Shown here one piece after another: positions 51,844 through 59,885 of a stretch of 64,000 nt of DNA; the stretch's first letter is position 1; every line of letters starts with the position of its first letter. This stretch comes from SAR202 cluster bacterium bin87 (GTDB taxonomy: Bacteria > Chloroflexota > Dehalococcoidia > Lucifugimonadales > UBA3495). The translations under genes were made by a program, and so were the position numbers. The notes below the pieces were generated by a model that had not been told where the DNA came from, searched no databases, and was given only the letters and a program-made list of their open reading frames with translations. Where the stretch lies: assembly GCA_002238825.1 (NCBI GenBank), contig MPNC01000003.1, forward strand, positions 62,001-126,000. Reading direction: 5' to 3'.

Positions 51844-53205
51844 CTAGCTGGTCGCCGCCGACTCGGGGTAGGTCTGGATGCCGTGCTCGGAGATGTCCAG
51901 CCCCTGCCTCTCTTCCTCCTCGCTGACCCGCACGCCCATGCTGAACTTCAGCAGGTAGAACAGGGCGAAACCGGTGACCAGCGACCACACCACCACCGCC
52001 ACGATGCTGACGATCTGCGGGACGAAAAGCGTCGCGCTGCCGCCCACCAGGCCGCCGTCCTTGGCGAAAATCGCAATGGCCAGCAGGCCCCACAGACCGG
52101 TCACGCCGTGCACGCTGATCGCGCCCACCGGATCGTCGATCTTCAAGACCCGCTCCATCAGCATCACCGAGCCGTACATCACGGGCGCGGCGATGGCGCC
52201 GATGACCACGGCTGCCCACGGGTCCACAAAGTTCACCGGCGCCGTGATGCCAACCAGGCCGGCCAGCGCGCCGTTGCAGGCCATCAGTATGTCGGCCTTG
52301 CCCTTTACGATAAGCGTAATGTACATGGCGACTACCGCGCCGGTCGCGCCGGAAAGCAGCGTGTTCACCGCGTTCAGCCCGATGTCGTCGCCCCAGCCGA
52401 TGTTGAAGCCGAACCAGCCGAAGAACAGGATGAACGTGCCCGCCACCACGAAGGGCGTGCTGTGCGCCGGCAGCTCCTGGGCGCGCCCATTGATGAACTT
52501 GCCCATGCGGGGACCGACCACCACCGCGCCAGTGAGTGCGACGAATCCGCCCACCGCGTGCACCACGCCGGAACCGGCATAGTCCAGGGCGCCCATGTCG
52601 GCCAGCCAGCCGCCGCCCCAGACCCAGTGCCCGTAGATAGGGTAGATCAGCGAGGAGACGATGAAGCTGTACGCCAGGTAGGTCTGCAGCTTGGTCCGTT
52701 CGGCCATGGCGCCCGCGACGATTGTCGCCGCGGTGGCGGCAAACACCATCTGGAAGATCCAGCCCACATAGTCGCCGCTGGTCAGGAACCAGCCGGTCAG
52801 CCCGATGAACCCGCCGGCGGTGTCACCCAGCATGAACGCGAAGCCGAAGGCCCAGAAGCCCAGCGACGCGATGGCAAAGTCCATGAAGGATTTCGTAAGG
52901 TAGTTGGTCGTGTTCTTGGACCGGATCAGACCCGCGCCGAGAAACGCGAAACCGGCCTGCATGAAGAACACCAGCGCCGCCGCAACCACGGTGACGATGT
53001 TGTCGGAGTAGCCGTTGAGCCACTCGGTGGTGGGCCCGTCGTCCTGCGCGAACACCGCGTTGTACGACGCCAGCAGACCAACCGCCAGCAGACCAACCGC
53101 CAGCGCCAGCAGCGTCCGCCGCAGCGAGAATGGGTACTCCCTCACCGCGGCGACGCCGTGATTGAGCACCCCGTTACCAAAAAGTGATTTCGTGGCCGAA
53201 AACAT
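51844..53205 (-). CDS. amt: Ammonium transporter with cleavable signal peptide
   Basis: A 453-aa protein starting MFSATKSLFGNGVLNHGV at ATG 53205 (AAGGAGG upstream). A signal peptide is visible (LRRTLLALAVGLLAVGLLASYNAVFA), followed by the mature Amt with eleven segments: YIYGHWVWGGGWLADMGALDYAGSGVVHAVGG-like pore entrance with the first pore His, NIGWGDDIG and AISVHGVTGLWGLLAIAIF with the second. Only about the core residues are shared with the first Amt at 32883, so they are distinct paralogues. A short in-frame tandem duplication produces LLAVGLLAVGLL in the signal peptide. No GlnK gene is adjacent. Confidence 0.93.
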   Translation of the reverse strand: MFSATKSLFGNGVLNHGVAAVREYPFSLRRTLLALAVGLLAVGLLASYNAVFAQDDGPTTEWLNGYSDNIVTVVAAALVFFMQAGFAFLGAGLIRSKNTTNYLTKSFMDFAIASLGFWAFGFAFMLGDTAGGFIGLTGWFLTSGDYVGWIFQMVFAATAATIVAGAMAERTKLQTYLAYSFIVSSLIYPIYGHWVWGGGWLADMGALDYAGSGVVHAVGGFVALTGAVVVGPRMGKFINGRAQELPAHSTPFVVAGTFILFFGWFGFNIGWGDDIGLNAVNTLLSGATGAVVAMYITLIVKGKADILMACNGALAGLVGITAPVNFVDPWAAVVIGAIAAPVMYGSVMLMERVLKIDDPVGAISVHGVTGLWGLLAIAIFAKDGGLVGGSATLFVPQIVSIVAVVVWSLVTGFALFYLLKFSMGVRVSEEEERQGLDISEHGIQTYPESAATS

Positions 53206-53449
53206 GTGTGCCTCCTTGCGGATTTGAGGCGTCGTCGCGCAGCGCGTGACCTGAACGCTGTGGACCGGCGTCCCATGTGGATGTGACAATCGGTAGGCTA
53301 GGCGCAGGGTGTTAAACGTCCGTTGCGAGCCGATTAACAAATTATTTCGGCTGGGTTACTTTTCTGTTTCGCGGCCCTCCGCAACGTCGCCTCGCGCCCG
53401 TTACAAGTCTGCCCGAGTTGCACTCGCCTGAACCGCTCGATTTTGCCTG

Positions 53450-53458
53450 TGCTACCCT
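53450..53458 (+). promoter_or_regulatory. Extended -10 promoter giving a leaderless HI0074-type mRNA
   Basis: TGCTACCCT (TG-N-TACCCT) ends 6 bases before ATG 53465, so transcription would start at or next to the start codon. No ribosome-binding site precedes the ATG. Confidence 0.45.
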
Positions 53459-53464
53459 TGACAA

Positions 53465-53878
53465 ATGACCTCCGACGTTGACTTGCAAACTTTCCGGGAC
53501 GCCCTCTGCCGCTTGGAAGAAGCCCTGCGAGACCGCGCCGCCGAGCCCGGGAATACGTACCTGCGGGACGCGGTGATCTTGAGGTTCACCCTCACCTTTG
53601 AGGCGGCCGCGTCGGTGCTGGCACGCTACCTGCAATTTGTGGCCGCCGTACGGGACCCAAATCGTATGTCTCCCCGACGTCGTTTGCGGGAAGCAGCCGA
53701 CCTGGGGCTGATTGCGGAGTGCTCCGATTGGCTGCGGCACATGGAAAACCGCGATCGAGTGTCCCATGCGTATCTGGAATCCATGGCGATAATGGTTGCC
53801 AAAGGCGCACCCCCCTTCGCCGCTGACGCTCGGGCATTGCTGTCCGCCATGGAGCGGGGCATAGCTGATGGCGGATGA
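53465..53878 (+). CDS. HEPN/HI0074-family protein (nucleotidyltransferase substrate-binding)
   Basis: A 137-aa all-helical protein of the HI0074/HEPN type. The RxxxxH-like motif sits in RHMENRDRVSHAYLE (R112...H117 region). Family pairs with a minimal nucleotidyltransferase form toxin-antitoxin modules in which the HEPN protein is the toxin and the MNT enzyme modifies it. Here the partner overlaps by 11 bases. The gene seems to be read from a leaderless mRNA. Confidence 0.85.
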   Translation: MTSDVDLQTFRDALCRLEEALRDRAAEPGNTYLRDAVILRFTLTFEAAASVLARYLQFVAAVRDPNRMSPRRRLREAADLGLIAECSDWLRHMENRDRVSHAYLESMAIMVAKGAPPFAADARALLSAMERGIADGG

Positions 53879-54185
53879 GGTAGCGCGGGCCATCGACCTG
53901 CCCGAAGCGCACCAAAAGCAGGTCCTGGAGATCATCCGCGCCCGGTTGCCGGATGCCCGGGTGTGGGTGTACGGCTCACGGACCAAGGGGCGCGCGCGAC
54001 GCTACTCTGACCTGGACCTGATGCTGGACGACCGGGGCCGAGAAATACCCTGGTCCGTCATGGGTAGCCTGGACGAGGACTTCGACGAATCCAGTCTCCC
54101 AATCATCGTGGAACTGCATGACATGGCCGCAACCGACGCGAAGTTCCTGGAGCGGGTGCAGAAGGACTTCCTCCTGTTGGATTGA
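53868..54185 (+). CDS. Minimal nucleotidyltransferase (MNT), partner of the HEPN protein
   Basis: A 105-aa protein with the pol-beta-type nucleotidyltransferase motif VYGSRTKGRARRYSDLDLMLDD (GSR-x-x-G ... SD-x-D). The C-terminal ESSLPIIVELHDMAATDAKF gives the third acidic position. In known HEPN-MNT modules this protein is the antitoxin. It starts inside the upstream gene with an 11-base overlap, so the two are coupled. Confidence 0.9.
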   Translation: MADEVARAIDLPEAHQKQVLEIIRARLPDARVWVYGSRTKGRARRYSDLDLMLDDRGREIPWSVMGSLDEDFDESSLPIIVELHDMAATDAKFLERVQKDFLLLD

Positions 54186-54216
54186 ACCGTGTACCGGGTC
54201 CGTTCCATCCGCTGTG

Positions 54217-54222
54217 TATAAT
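54217..54222 (+). promoter_or_regulatory. -10 box before the rhodanese gene
   Basis: Perfect TATAAT, about 80 bases before ATG 54303. The -35 is not obvious. Confidence 0.4.
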
Positions 54223-54302
54223 GAACCGGCCGGCCGCGAAGGCCGGAGATCAGAAAACAAAACACCGTCCCGACCGCATTTCCCATAAGGAGAGGTGTAC
54301 AC

Positions 54303-55151
54303 ATGGCTGAATACGCGCATCCCGAATCGTTGGTAACTACAGATTGGGTGGCCGAGCACGGCGGCGACGCCAACGTGCGGCTGGTGGAGGTCGACGTCGA
54401 TACGTCCGCCTACGAGCAGGGCCACATCGCCGGCGCCGTCACCTGGAACTGGCAGAGCCAGCTGCAGCAGAACGTGGCGCGCGACATCGTCTCGCGCGAT
54501 GAAATGGAAGGGCTGCTCAGCGGCAGCGGCATAGGCCCCGATACCACCATCATTTTGTACGGCGACAACAACAACTGGTTCGCCGCCTGGGCCTTCTGGC
54601 AGCTGCGCTACTACGGCCACCAGGACGTGCGTCTGATGAACGGCGGACGCGCCCTGTGGCTGGCGGAGAACCGGCCCACCACCACCGACGTGCCGTCCTA
54701 TGCCGCCACCAGCTACAGCATCACCACGGAGAACAGCGACCTGCGCGCCCTGCGGGACTACGTGCTGCAGGCCGTCAACAGCGGGTCCCACGCCCTCGTC
54801 GACGTGCGCTCGCCCGACGAGTTCTCCGGCGCGCTGAACGCCCCGCCGAATCTGCCCCAGGAAGGCTCCCAGCGCAACGGGCACATCCCCGGCGCGGCCA
54901 ACATCCCGTGGGGCCAGGCGGTCAACGAGGACGGCACCTTCAAGTCGGCGGACGAGCTCAGCGCGCTCTACGGCGGCAGGGGCGTGGACGGCGGTCGCGA
55001 GACCATCGCCTACTGCCGCATCGGCGAGCGGTCATCGCACACCTGGTTCGTGCTCAGCCAGCTGCTGGGCTACGACAACGTGCGCAACTACGACGGCTCG
55101 TGGACCGAGTGGGGCAGCATCGTCGGTGCGCCCATCGAGCGGGACGTGTAG
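54303..55151 (+). CDS. Thiosulfate/3-mercaptopyruvate sulfurtransferase (rhodanese)
   Basis: A 282-aa tandem rhodanese protein with AGGAGAGG upstream. The first domain starts VTTDWVAEHGGDANVRLVEVDVD and is inactive; the second carries the active loop CRIGERSSHTWFV with catalytic Cys near 240. It moves a sulfane sulfur from thiosulfate or mercaptopyruvate to cyanide or other acceptors. No signal peptide, so cytoplasmic. A strong perfect-palindrome hairpin follows. Confidence 0.92.
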   Translation: MAEYAHPESLVTTDWVAEHGGDANVRLVEVDVDTSAYEQGHIAGAVTWNWQSQLQQNVARDIVSRDEMEGLLSGSGIGPDTTIILYGDNNNWFAAWAFWQLRYYGHQDVRLMNGGRALWLAENRPTTTDVPSYAATSYSITTENSDLRALRDYVLQAVNSGSHALVDVRSPDEFSGALNAPPNLPQEGSQRNGHIPGAANIPWGQAVNEDGTFKSADELSALYGGRGVDGGRETIAYCRIGERSSHTWFVLSQLLGYDNVRNYDGSWTEWGSIVGAPIERDV

Positions 55152-55184
55152 CGGCGCTACGGCGTCAAACACTCGTAACTGGCT

Positions 55185-55212
55185 GTGGGGGCGAATGATT
55201 ATTCGCCCCCAC
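55185..55212 (+). terminator. Perfect-palindrome hairpin after the rhodanese gene
   Basis: GTGGGGGCGAAT and ATTCGCCCCCAC pair completely around GATT, 33 bases beyond the stop. It has no T-run, so termination efficiency is uncertain, but the stem is very strong. Confidence 0.65.
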
Positions 55213-55319
55213 GAGTTCAAGCGCACTTCCTGGCTGGAAAACACTGAGCAGCGTGGACATCGTGCCATAACAGCGCATAAACTGGCGTTCGATAATCACT
55301 ATCGCATAGAGGAGCCAAA

Positions 55320-56396
55320 ATGGCCGAATACAACCTGGCCGTCATCGCCGGCGACGGCATCGGGCCGGAGGTGATTTCCGAGGGACGCAAGGTGCTGGAC
55401 ACCGTGGCCGCGCAGACCGACGGCCTGTCCTTCCGCGCCGTCGAGTACCCCTGGGGCAGCGACTACTACCGCGAGACCGGTCGAATGATGCCCGAGGACG
55501 GGCTGGAGCAGATTTCGTCAAGCGACGCGGTGCTCTTCGGCGCGGTGGGCGACCCCAACATTCCCGACCACGTGACCCTGCAGGGCCTGCTCCTGCCCAT
55601 GCGCCGGGCCTTCGACCAGGCCATCTGCGTGCGGCCAGCGGTGCTGTTCCCGGGCGTGGAATCGCCCATCGCGGGCAAAGCCGCCGGCGACGTGGACATG
55701 GTCATCTTCCGGGAGAACACCGAGGGCGAGTACGCGCCCGTGGGCGGCCGGCTGTACGCGGGCACCGCCCACGAGACGGTCATCCAGAGCGGCGTGTTCA
55801 CCCGGCGGGGCACCGAGCGGATCATCCGCGCCGCCTTTGAGCACAGCGTCCGGCGCGGCGGCAAGAACAAGGTGACCTCGGTGACCAAGTCCAACGCCCA
55901 GGCCTTCAGCATGGTGTTCTGGGACGAGGTTTTCGAGGACGTTGCGGCCGAGTATCCCCAGGTGCAGACCGAATCGCTCCTGGTGGACCGGGCGGCCATG
56001 GACCTGGTGCGGTGGCCGGAGGATTTCGACGTGATCGTCGCGTCGAACCTGTTCGCCGACATCCTGTCCGACATCGCCGCGGTGGTGACGGGCAGCATGG
56101 GCCTGGCCCCCAGCGCCAACATCAATCCCGAGGGGGCATTTCCCTCGATGTTCGAGCCGGTACACGGCGCGGCCTTCGACATCACCGGCAAGAGCCTGGC
56201 CAACCCGCTGGCGACGATCTTCGCGGTGGCCATGATGCTGGACCACCTGGGCGAGACGGATGCGGCGGATCGGGTGAACGCGGCGGCCCTGCAGACGCTG
56301 AACGAGCGCAGGGTTGTCACCGGCGACCTTGGCGGCAGCGCCAGCACCCAGCAGGTGGGTGACGAGGTGGTGCGAATCCTGCAGAGCTCCGGTTAG
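55320..56396 (+). CDS. Tartrate dehydrogenase / D-malate dehydrogenase (decarboxylating) family
   Basis: A 358-aa NAD-dependent beta-decarboxylating dehydrogenase with GAGGAG before the ATG. Signatures: IAGDGIGPEV, WGSDYYRETGRMMPEDGLE (typical of tartrate/D-malate dehydrogenases rather than LeuB), FRENTEGEYAPVGG, and the Mg-binding DVIVASNLFADILSDIAA. It oxidises and decarboxylates D-malate, tartrate or a close homologue. No leucine-pathway genes are nearby, supporting the catabolic reading. It is followed by a repeat element. Confidence 0.88.
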   Translation: MAEYNLAVIAGDGIGPEVISEGRKVLDTVAAQTDGLSFRAVEYPWGSDYYRETGRMMPEDGLEQISSSDAVLFGAVGDPNIPDHVTLQGLLLPMRRAFDQAICVRPAVLFPGVESPIAGKAAGDVDMVIFRENTEGEYAPVGGRLYAGTAHETVIQSGVFTRRGTERIIRAAFEHSVRRGGKNKVTSVTKSNAQAFSMVFWDEVFEDVAAEYPQVQTESLLVDRAAMDLVRWPEDFDVIVASNLFADILSDIAAVVTGSMGLAPSANINPEGAFPSMFEPVHGAAFDITGKSLANPLATIFAVAMMLDHLGETDAADRVNAAALQTLNERRVVTGDLGGSASTQQVGDEVVRILQSSG

Positions 56397-56414
56397 CCAA
56401 CCTGTGATGGCACT

Positions 56415-56540
56415 CACCCGTACCCGATGTGTCATCGCGAGGAGCGTAGTGACGTGGCGATCTCGTTCTCTCATTGTCGTTTTTACCCCAACTGGATTGC
56501 CGCGCTTCGCTCGCAATGACATTTTTTACAATTCGGGTGC
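56415..56540. repeat. MITE-like dispersed repeat, copy 4
   Basis: Outer ends CACCCGTACCCGATGT and ACAATTCGGGTGCGC; core GTCATCGCGAGGAGCG (56431) to TCGCAATGAC (56520). Diverged member of the family. Confidence 0.7.
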
Positions 56541-56574
56541 GCATCAGGCGACGTCAACGGCGAGGTAAGCGGAA

Positions 56575-57192
56575 ATGGGCATGAGATGGGAGCGGCAGGA
56601 GTTCAACCTGCCTGAAGACCACGGGTGGACGGCGAAACCGGGCAACCGGGTCTTCGTGGGGAATCAGGGGGCAGTACGATTTGAGGTGCCGAACACCTGG
56701 ATACTTGAAATGCCCAAGGGCTCACGGTCGTTCGTTTTTTTGGACCGGAAACCGGAGGCCGACGCCGATATCCGGCTGGACGTCCGCGTCATGCCGTTGG
56801 CGGCGGCCCGGCCCGACGTGGACTGGTCGCAGTTGCAGCCGTGGGACGAGCCGCCCATCGCCGATTGGCTGAAGAAGAACCTCGCTGCCGACGAGCGTGT
56901 TCCCACCCGGGTGGGCAACCCGCTCACCCTGCGCCTCGACGGCACCACCATCGTCTGGGCGGAGATGGACTTCATCGACCCGGTGGAAAAACGACCGGCC
57001 CACACCCGGCTGTGCTACGCGATGAAAACCCAGGCGGCGCTGCTGGCGATGATCGGCATGGACTACTGGGATGATCACGCCGACCGGGCCAAGGCGGCCT
57101 GGAACGACATTCTCGGCACCCTGAAGGTGGGCGAGTTCATCGAAAGCCCATTTCGAGGGCCGGATCGCCGGTCTCGGCGGAAACAGCGATAG
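56575..57192 (+). CDS. Hypothetical protein
   Basis: A 205-aa soluble protein beginning MGMRWERQEFNLPEDHGWTAKPGN, with alternating beta and turn segments (RVFVGNQGAVRFEVPNTWILEMP, FVFLDRKPEADADIRLDVRVM) and a helical part near ADRAKAAWNDILGTL. The C-terminus is basic (GPDRRSRRKQR). ATG 56575 and ATG 56581 are both possible. No family recognised. It lies 54 bp before the M20 hydrolase on the same strand, so it may belong to the same unit. Confidence 0.65.
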   Translation: MGMRWERQEFNLPEDHGWTAKPGNRVFVGNQGAVRFEVPNTWILEMPKGSRSFVFLDRKPEADADIRLDVRVMPLAAARPDVDWSQLQPWDEPPIADWLKKNLAADERVPTRVGNPLTLRLDGTTIVWAEMDFIDPVEKRPAHTRLCYAMKTQAALLAMIGMDYWDDHADRAKAAWNDILGTLKVGEFIESPFRGPDRRSRRKQR

Positions 57193-57246
57193 CGTCGTCA
57201 GCGACCACTAACACTCGAATACAACGACTGGACAACGGCAGGTAAC

Positions 57247-58497
57247 ATGACAGCTACACCCGCATCGGCCGCCATCAACTCCGCCCGCCTCGATGACCAT
57301 CTGAATGCCCTGGGACAGATCGGCCGTGACGAATTCGGGATGCAGCGGGTAGCGTTCTCCCGGCAGGACGTCGCCGGCCGCGACTATGTCAGTAACCTGA
57401 TGCGCGGCGCGGGCATGTCCGTCCGCATCGACCCGGCGGGCAACATCATCGGCCGCACGGAAGGCGCCGACCCGACTCTGCCCGCCATCGTCCTCGGATC
57501 CCACACCGACACGGTGCCCAGCGGAGGCGCTTACGACGGAGCGCTGGGCGTCATCGCGGCCATCGAGGTGGTGGAGGCGCTGCGGGACGCCGGGCACACC
57601 CCGCGGCATCCCATCGAGGTGTTGGTGTTCACCAATGAGGAGGGCACCAGCTTCCACCGCTGGCTGTTGGGCAGTCGGGCCGTGGCCGGACTGTGGGAGC
57701 CGGAGGACTTCGCGGCTGTGGACGATGATGGAGTGACCCTGACGGACACCCTGCCGAGCATCGGTGGCAACATGTCCCGCGTCGAGGCGGCGCGCCGTCG
57801 GCCCGAAGAGTTCGCCTGCTACTTTGAACTGCACATCGAACAGGGGCCGACGCTGCACCGGGGCGGCTTTCCCATCGGAGTGGTGACCGGCATCACGGGG
57901 CGCTCGGTGTACCACGTGGACATCGTGGGCGAGGCGAACCATGCCGGCACCACGCCCATGGCGCTGCGACGGGACGCCATGTCGGCGGCCGCGCAGATCG
58001 CCCTGGCCGTGCGTCGCATCGCCGGCGAGATGGAAGTATGCCGGGTGGGCACCGTGGGCTCCATGGACGTGCATCCCAACGCGGGCAACGTTATCCCCGG
58101 CCGCGTCCAGATGGGTGTGGAGTTTCGCGACGAGCGGATGGAGTCGCTGGCCGCCGCCGAGGTGGAGTTGCGCCGCACCGCGGAGGAAGTGGGTCACGCC
58201 GAGCAGGTGGCAATTGCCGTGACGGCCCAGCGCAACACCCCGTCGGTGCCCATATCGGGAAATATGCAGCAGCTGATCGCGGACGCATCGGAGATGGCGG
58301 GCCTCGAGCACGTCAGCTTGCCCAGCGGAGCCGGCCACGACGCACAGGCGATCGCTGCGGTAACGCCGGCGGCCATGGTTTTCGTGCCCAGCGTGGGTGG
58401 CATCAGCCACGCGCCGGCAGAATTCAGCACGCCCGAAGACTGCGCCAACGGTGCCCAAGTGCTGCTGAACTCGGTGCTGCTGGCCGATGATCGCTAG
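57247..58497 (+). CDS. M20-family Zn-dependent amidohydrolase (allantoate/N-carbamoyl amino acid type)
   Basis: A 416-aa M20/ArgE-Dap peptidase-like amidohydrolase. Metal ligands: GSHTDTVPSGGAYDGALG (H and bridging D), NEEGTSFHRWLLGSR with the catalytic EE, and HIEQGP with a further ligand. A dimerisation domain (ITGRSVYHVDIVGEANHAGTTPM) and the C-terminal GGISHAPAEFS His complete the set. This subgroup cleaves N-carbamoyl-L-amino acids, ureidoglycine or allantoate. Which one cannot be read from the sequence. Same-strand neighbours are unknown proteins. Confidence 0.88.
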   Translation: MTATPASAAINSARLDDHLNALGQIGRDEFGMQRVAFSRQDVAGRDYVSNLMRGAGMSVRIDPAGNIIGRTEGADPTLPAIVLGSHTDTVPSGGAYDGALGVIAAIEVVEALRDAGHTPRHPIEVLVFTNEEGTSFHRWLLGSRAVAGLWEPEDFAAVDDDGVTLTDTLPSIGGNMSRVEAARRRPEEFACYFELHIEQGPTLHRGGFPIGVVTGITGRSVYHVDIVGEANHAGTTPMALRRDAMSAAAQIALAVRRIAGEMEVCRVGTVGSMDVHPNAGNVIPGRVQMGVEFRDERMESLAAAEVELRRTAEEVGHAEQVAIAVTAQRNTPSVPISGNMQQLIADASEMAGLEHVSLPSGAGHDAQAIAAVTPAAMVFVPSVGGISHAPAEFSTPEDCANGAQVLLNSVLLADDR

Positions 58498-58579
58498 ACG
58501 TTGGTCCAAGGGTGTCCGGCGCGGGTCAGCAGAGTAGAGGACGGCGGCATTCGCCCGATGACCAACGACGAGAGGGTAT

Positions 58580-59263
58580 ATGGGACCTCCGGGAATTGAC
58601 GCGTTGTTCCCCGGCGGGTTGAGCGTGGACGAAGCGCTGCGGGTTTTGGGACCCGTGGCCGTGTACGCGCTGGGCATGGCGATTTATGCTGTGTTTATTT
58701 TCAGGTTTTACCGGTTCATCGCCGCGCGGGACATTTTCAACCTGGACTTTTCGAAGCACGACAACTCGAGCATACCGGCGCTGCGTGATTTGCTGCACCT
58801 CATCGGTTACATCCTCAAGTATGTAATCCTGTTTCCGGCCTTCGCGTTTTTCTGGTTCGCGGTACTGACCCTCATGCTGTCTTTCCTGTCGGAAGGGCGG
58901 GACATGTCGAACATACTCCTGATTGCGTTGGCAACCGTCAGCACCATTCGCGTGTGCGCTTACTACGACGAAGACCTGTCCCGGGACCTGGCGAAGATCC
59001 TGCCCTTTGCGGTACTCGCGATCTTCCTTATAGACACATCGTTCTTCAACGTGGAGGCGTCGCTGGAAGTTTTGAGACAGGCACGCGGTCTGTCGGAGAC
59101 AATCTTCTACTACCTGGCGTTCCTGGTGGCGCTTGAATTCGGGCTCCGGTTCGTCTACGGAATGTTCCGCGCGGTGTTCCCGGCAAAGAAAGAGGAGACC
59201 CGAGGCCGTCAGGAAGACGGGGGCCGTAACCCGGCAGAAGCGCCGACTGCGTCGGACAACTGA
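58580..59263 (+). CDS. Hypothetical integral membrane protein
   Basis: A 227-aa protein with GAGAGGG before ATG 58580. Four hydrophobic segments are visible: VLGPVAVYALGMAIYAVFIF, YILKYVILFPAFAFFWFAVLTLML, ILPFAVLAIFLIDTSF and IFYYLAFLVALEFGLRFVYGMF. The C-terminal 30 residues are polar (KKEETRGRQEDGG). I recognise no family. A hydrophilic loop between segments 1 and 2 (RDIFNLDFSKHDNSS) is on one side of the membrane. Confidence 0.7.
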   Translation: MGPPGIDALFPGGLSVDEALRVLGPVAVYALGMAIYAVFIFRFYRFIAARDIFNLDFSKHDNSSIPALRDLLHLIGYILKYVILFPAFAFFWFAVLTLMLSFLSEGRDMSNILLIALATVSTIRVCAYYDEDLSRDLAKILPFAVLAIFLIDTSFFNVEASLEVLRQARGLSETIFYYLAFLVALEFGLRFVYGMFRAVFPAKKEETRGRQEDGGRNPAEAPTASDN

Positions 59264-59312
59264 TCCCGATCCATTTGTCGGGCGATCCTGGTCAATGTGA
59301 AGTTGCTGCGCC

Positions 59313-59321
59313 TGCTATAAT
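59313..59321 (+). promoter_or_regulatory. Extended -10 promoter giving a leaderless coxG mRNA
   Basis: TGCTATAAT (TG-N-TATAAT) ends 9 bases before ATG 59331. Transcription would begin within two or three bases of the start codon. No Shine-Dalgarno sequence precedes the ATG. Confidence 0.6.
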
Positions 59322-59330
59322 CGGCCCGCT

Positions 59331-59765
59331 ATGGAACTTTCCGCCGATTACCATTTCGACAAGGAACCGCAGGCCGTCTGGGACGCGCTGATGAACCCCG
59401 ACGTGCTGGCCGGCTGTATCCCGGGTTGCCGCGGCATCGAGCCCGACGGGCCGGACCGGTACCGGGCCAGCGCGACGGTGCGGGTGGGACCCATCAGCGG
59501 GAACTTCACGGCGACCGTGGCACTGTCGGAGCTCAATCCGCCCCATTCCTACACGATGGCTATCGAGGGTTCCGGAAACCTGGGCTTCGCCAGCGGCGTG
59601 TCCAGCGTGACCCTGACCCCCGGTGCGAATGGCGGGACCGACCTGCACGTGGACACAGACGGCCAGGTGGGCGGATCGGTGGCCCGGGTCGGCCAGCGCA
59701 TGATGGGCTCGGTAGCCAAGGGGATGATGGACCGGTTCTTCGGCTGCCTGGCCGAGTCGGCCTGA
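59331..59765 (+). CDS. CoxG/SRPBCC-family protein
   Basis: A 144-aa SRPBCC-fold protein of the CoxG group: MELSADYHFDKEPQAVWDALMNPDVLAGCIPGCRGIE, then RVGPISGNFTATVALSEL and a C-terminal helix (MMGSVAKGMMDRFFGCLAE). CoxG-like proteins bind lipids or membranes and are linked to carbon monoxide/xanthine dehydrogenase-type molybdoenzymes, but no such enzyme lies nearby. The full-length C-terminal anchoring extension of typical CoxG (about 30 more residues) is absent. Probably leaderless. Confidence 0.85.
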   Translation: MELSADYHFDKEPQAVWDALMNPDVLAGCIPGCRGIEPDGPDRYRASATVRVGPISGNFTATVALSELNPPHSYTMAIEGSGNLGFASGVSSVTLTPGANGGTDLHVDTDGQVGGSVARVGQRMMGSVAKGMMDRFFGCLAESA

Positions 59766-59777
59766 GTCGATCCTGTT

Positions 59778-59865
59778 GTCATTCCGGAGGAGCGTAGCGA
59801 CGCGGCAATCCGCGTAGACGGACGCCGTTAATCCGACGAGATTGCCACGCTCCGCTCGCAACGAC
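59778..59865. repeat. MITE-like dispersed repeat, copy 5
   Basis: GTCATTCCGGAGGAGCGTAGCG to GCTCGCAACGAC, with an inner GAGATTGCCACGCTCCG, diverged member of the same family. Confidence 0.65.
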
Positions 59866-59885
59866 ACCTCAATGGAGCAAGCGAT

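Noticed and set aside
53070-53110. Tandem duplication in the amt signal peptide
   Set aside because: In-frame duplication of a few codons in a hydrophobic stretch; no sign of function beyond the peptide.
57208-58677. 489-codon minus-strand frame
   Set aside because: Antisense to the M20 amidohydrolase, which has all its metal ligands.
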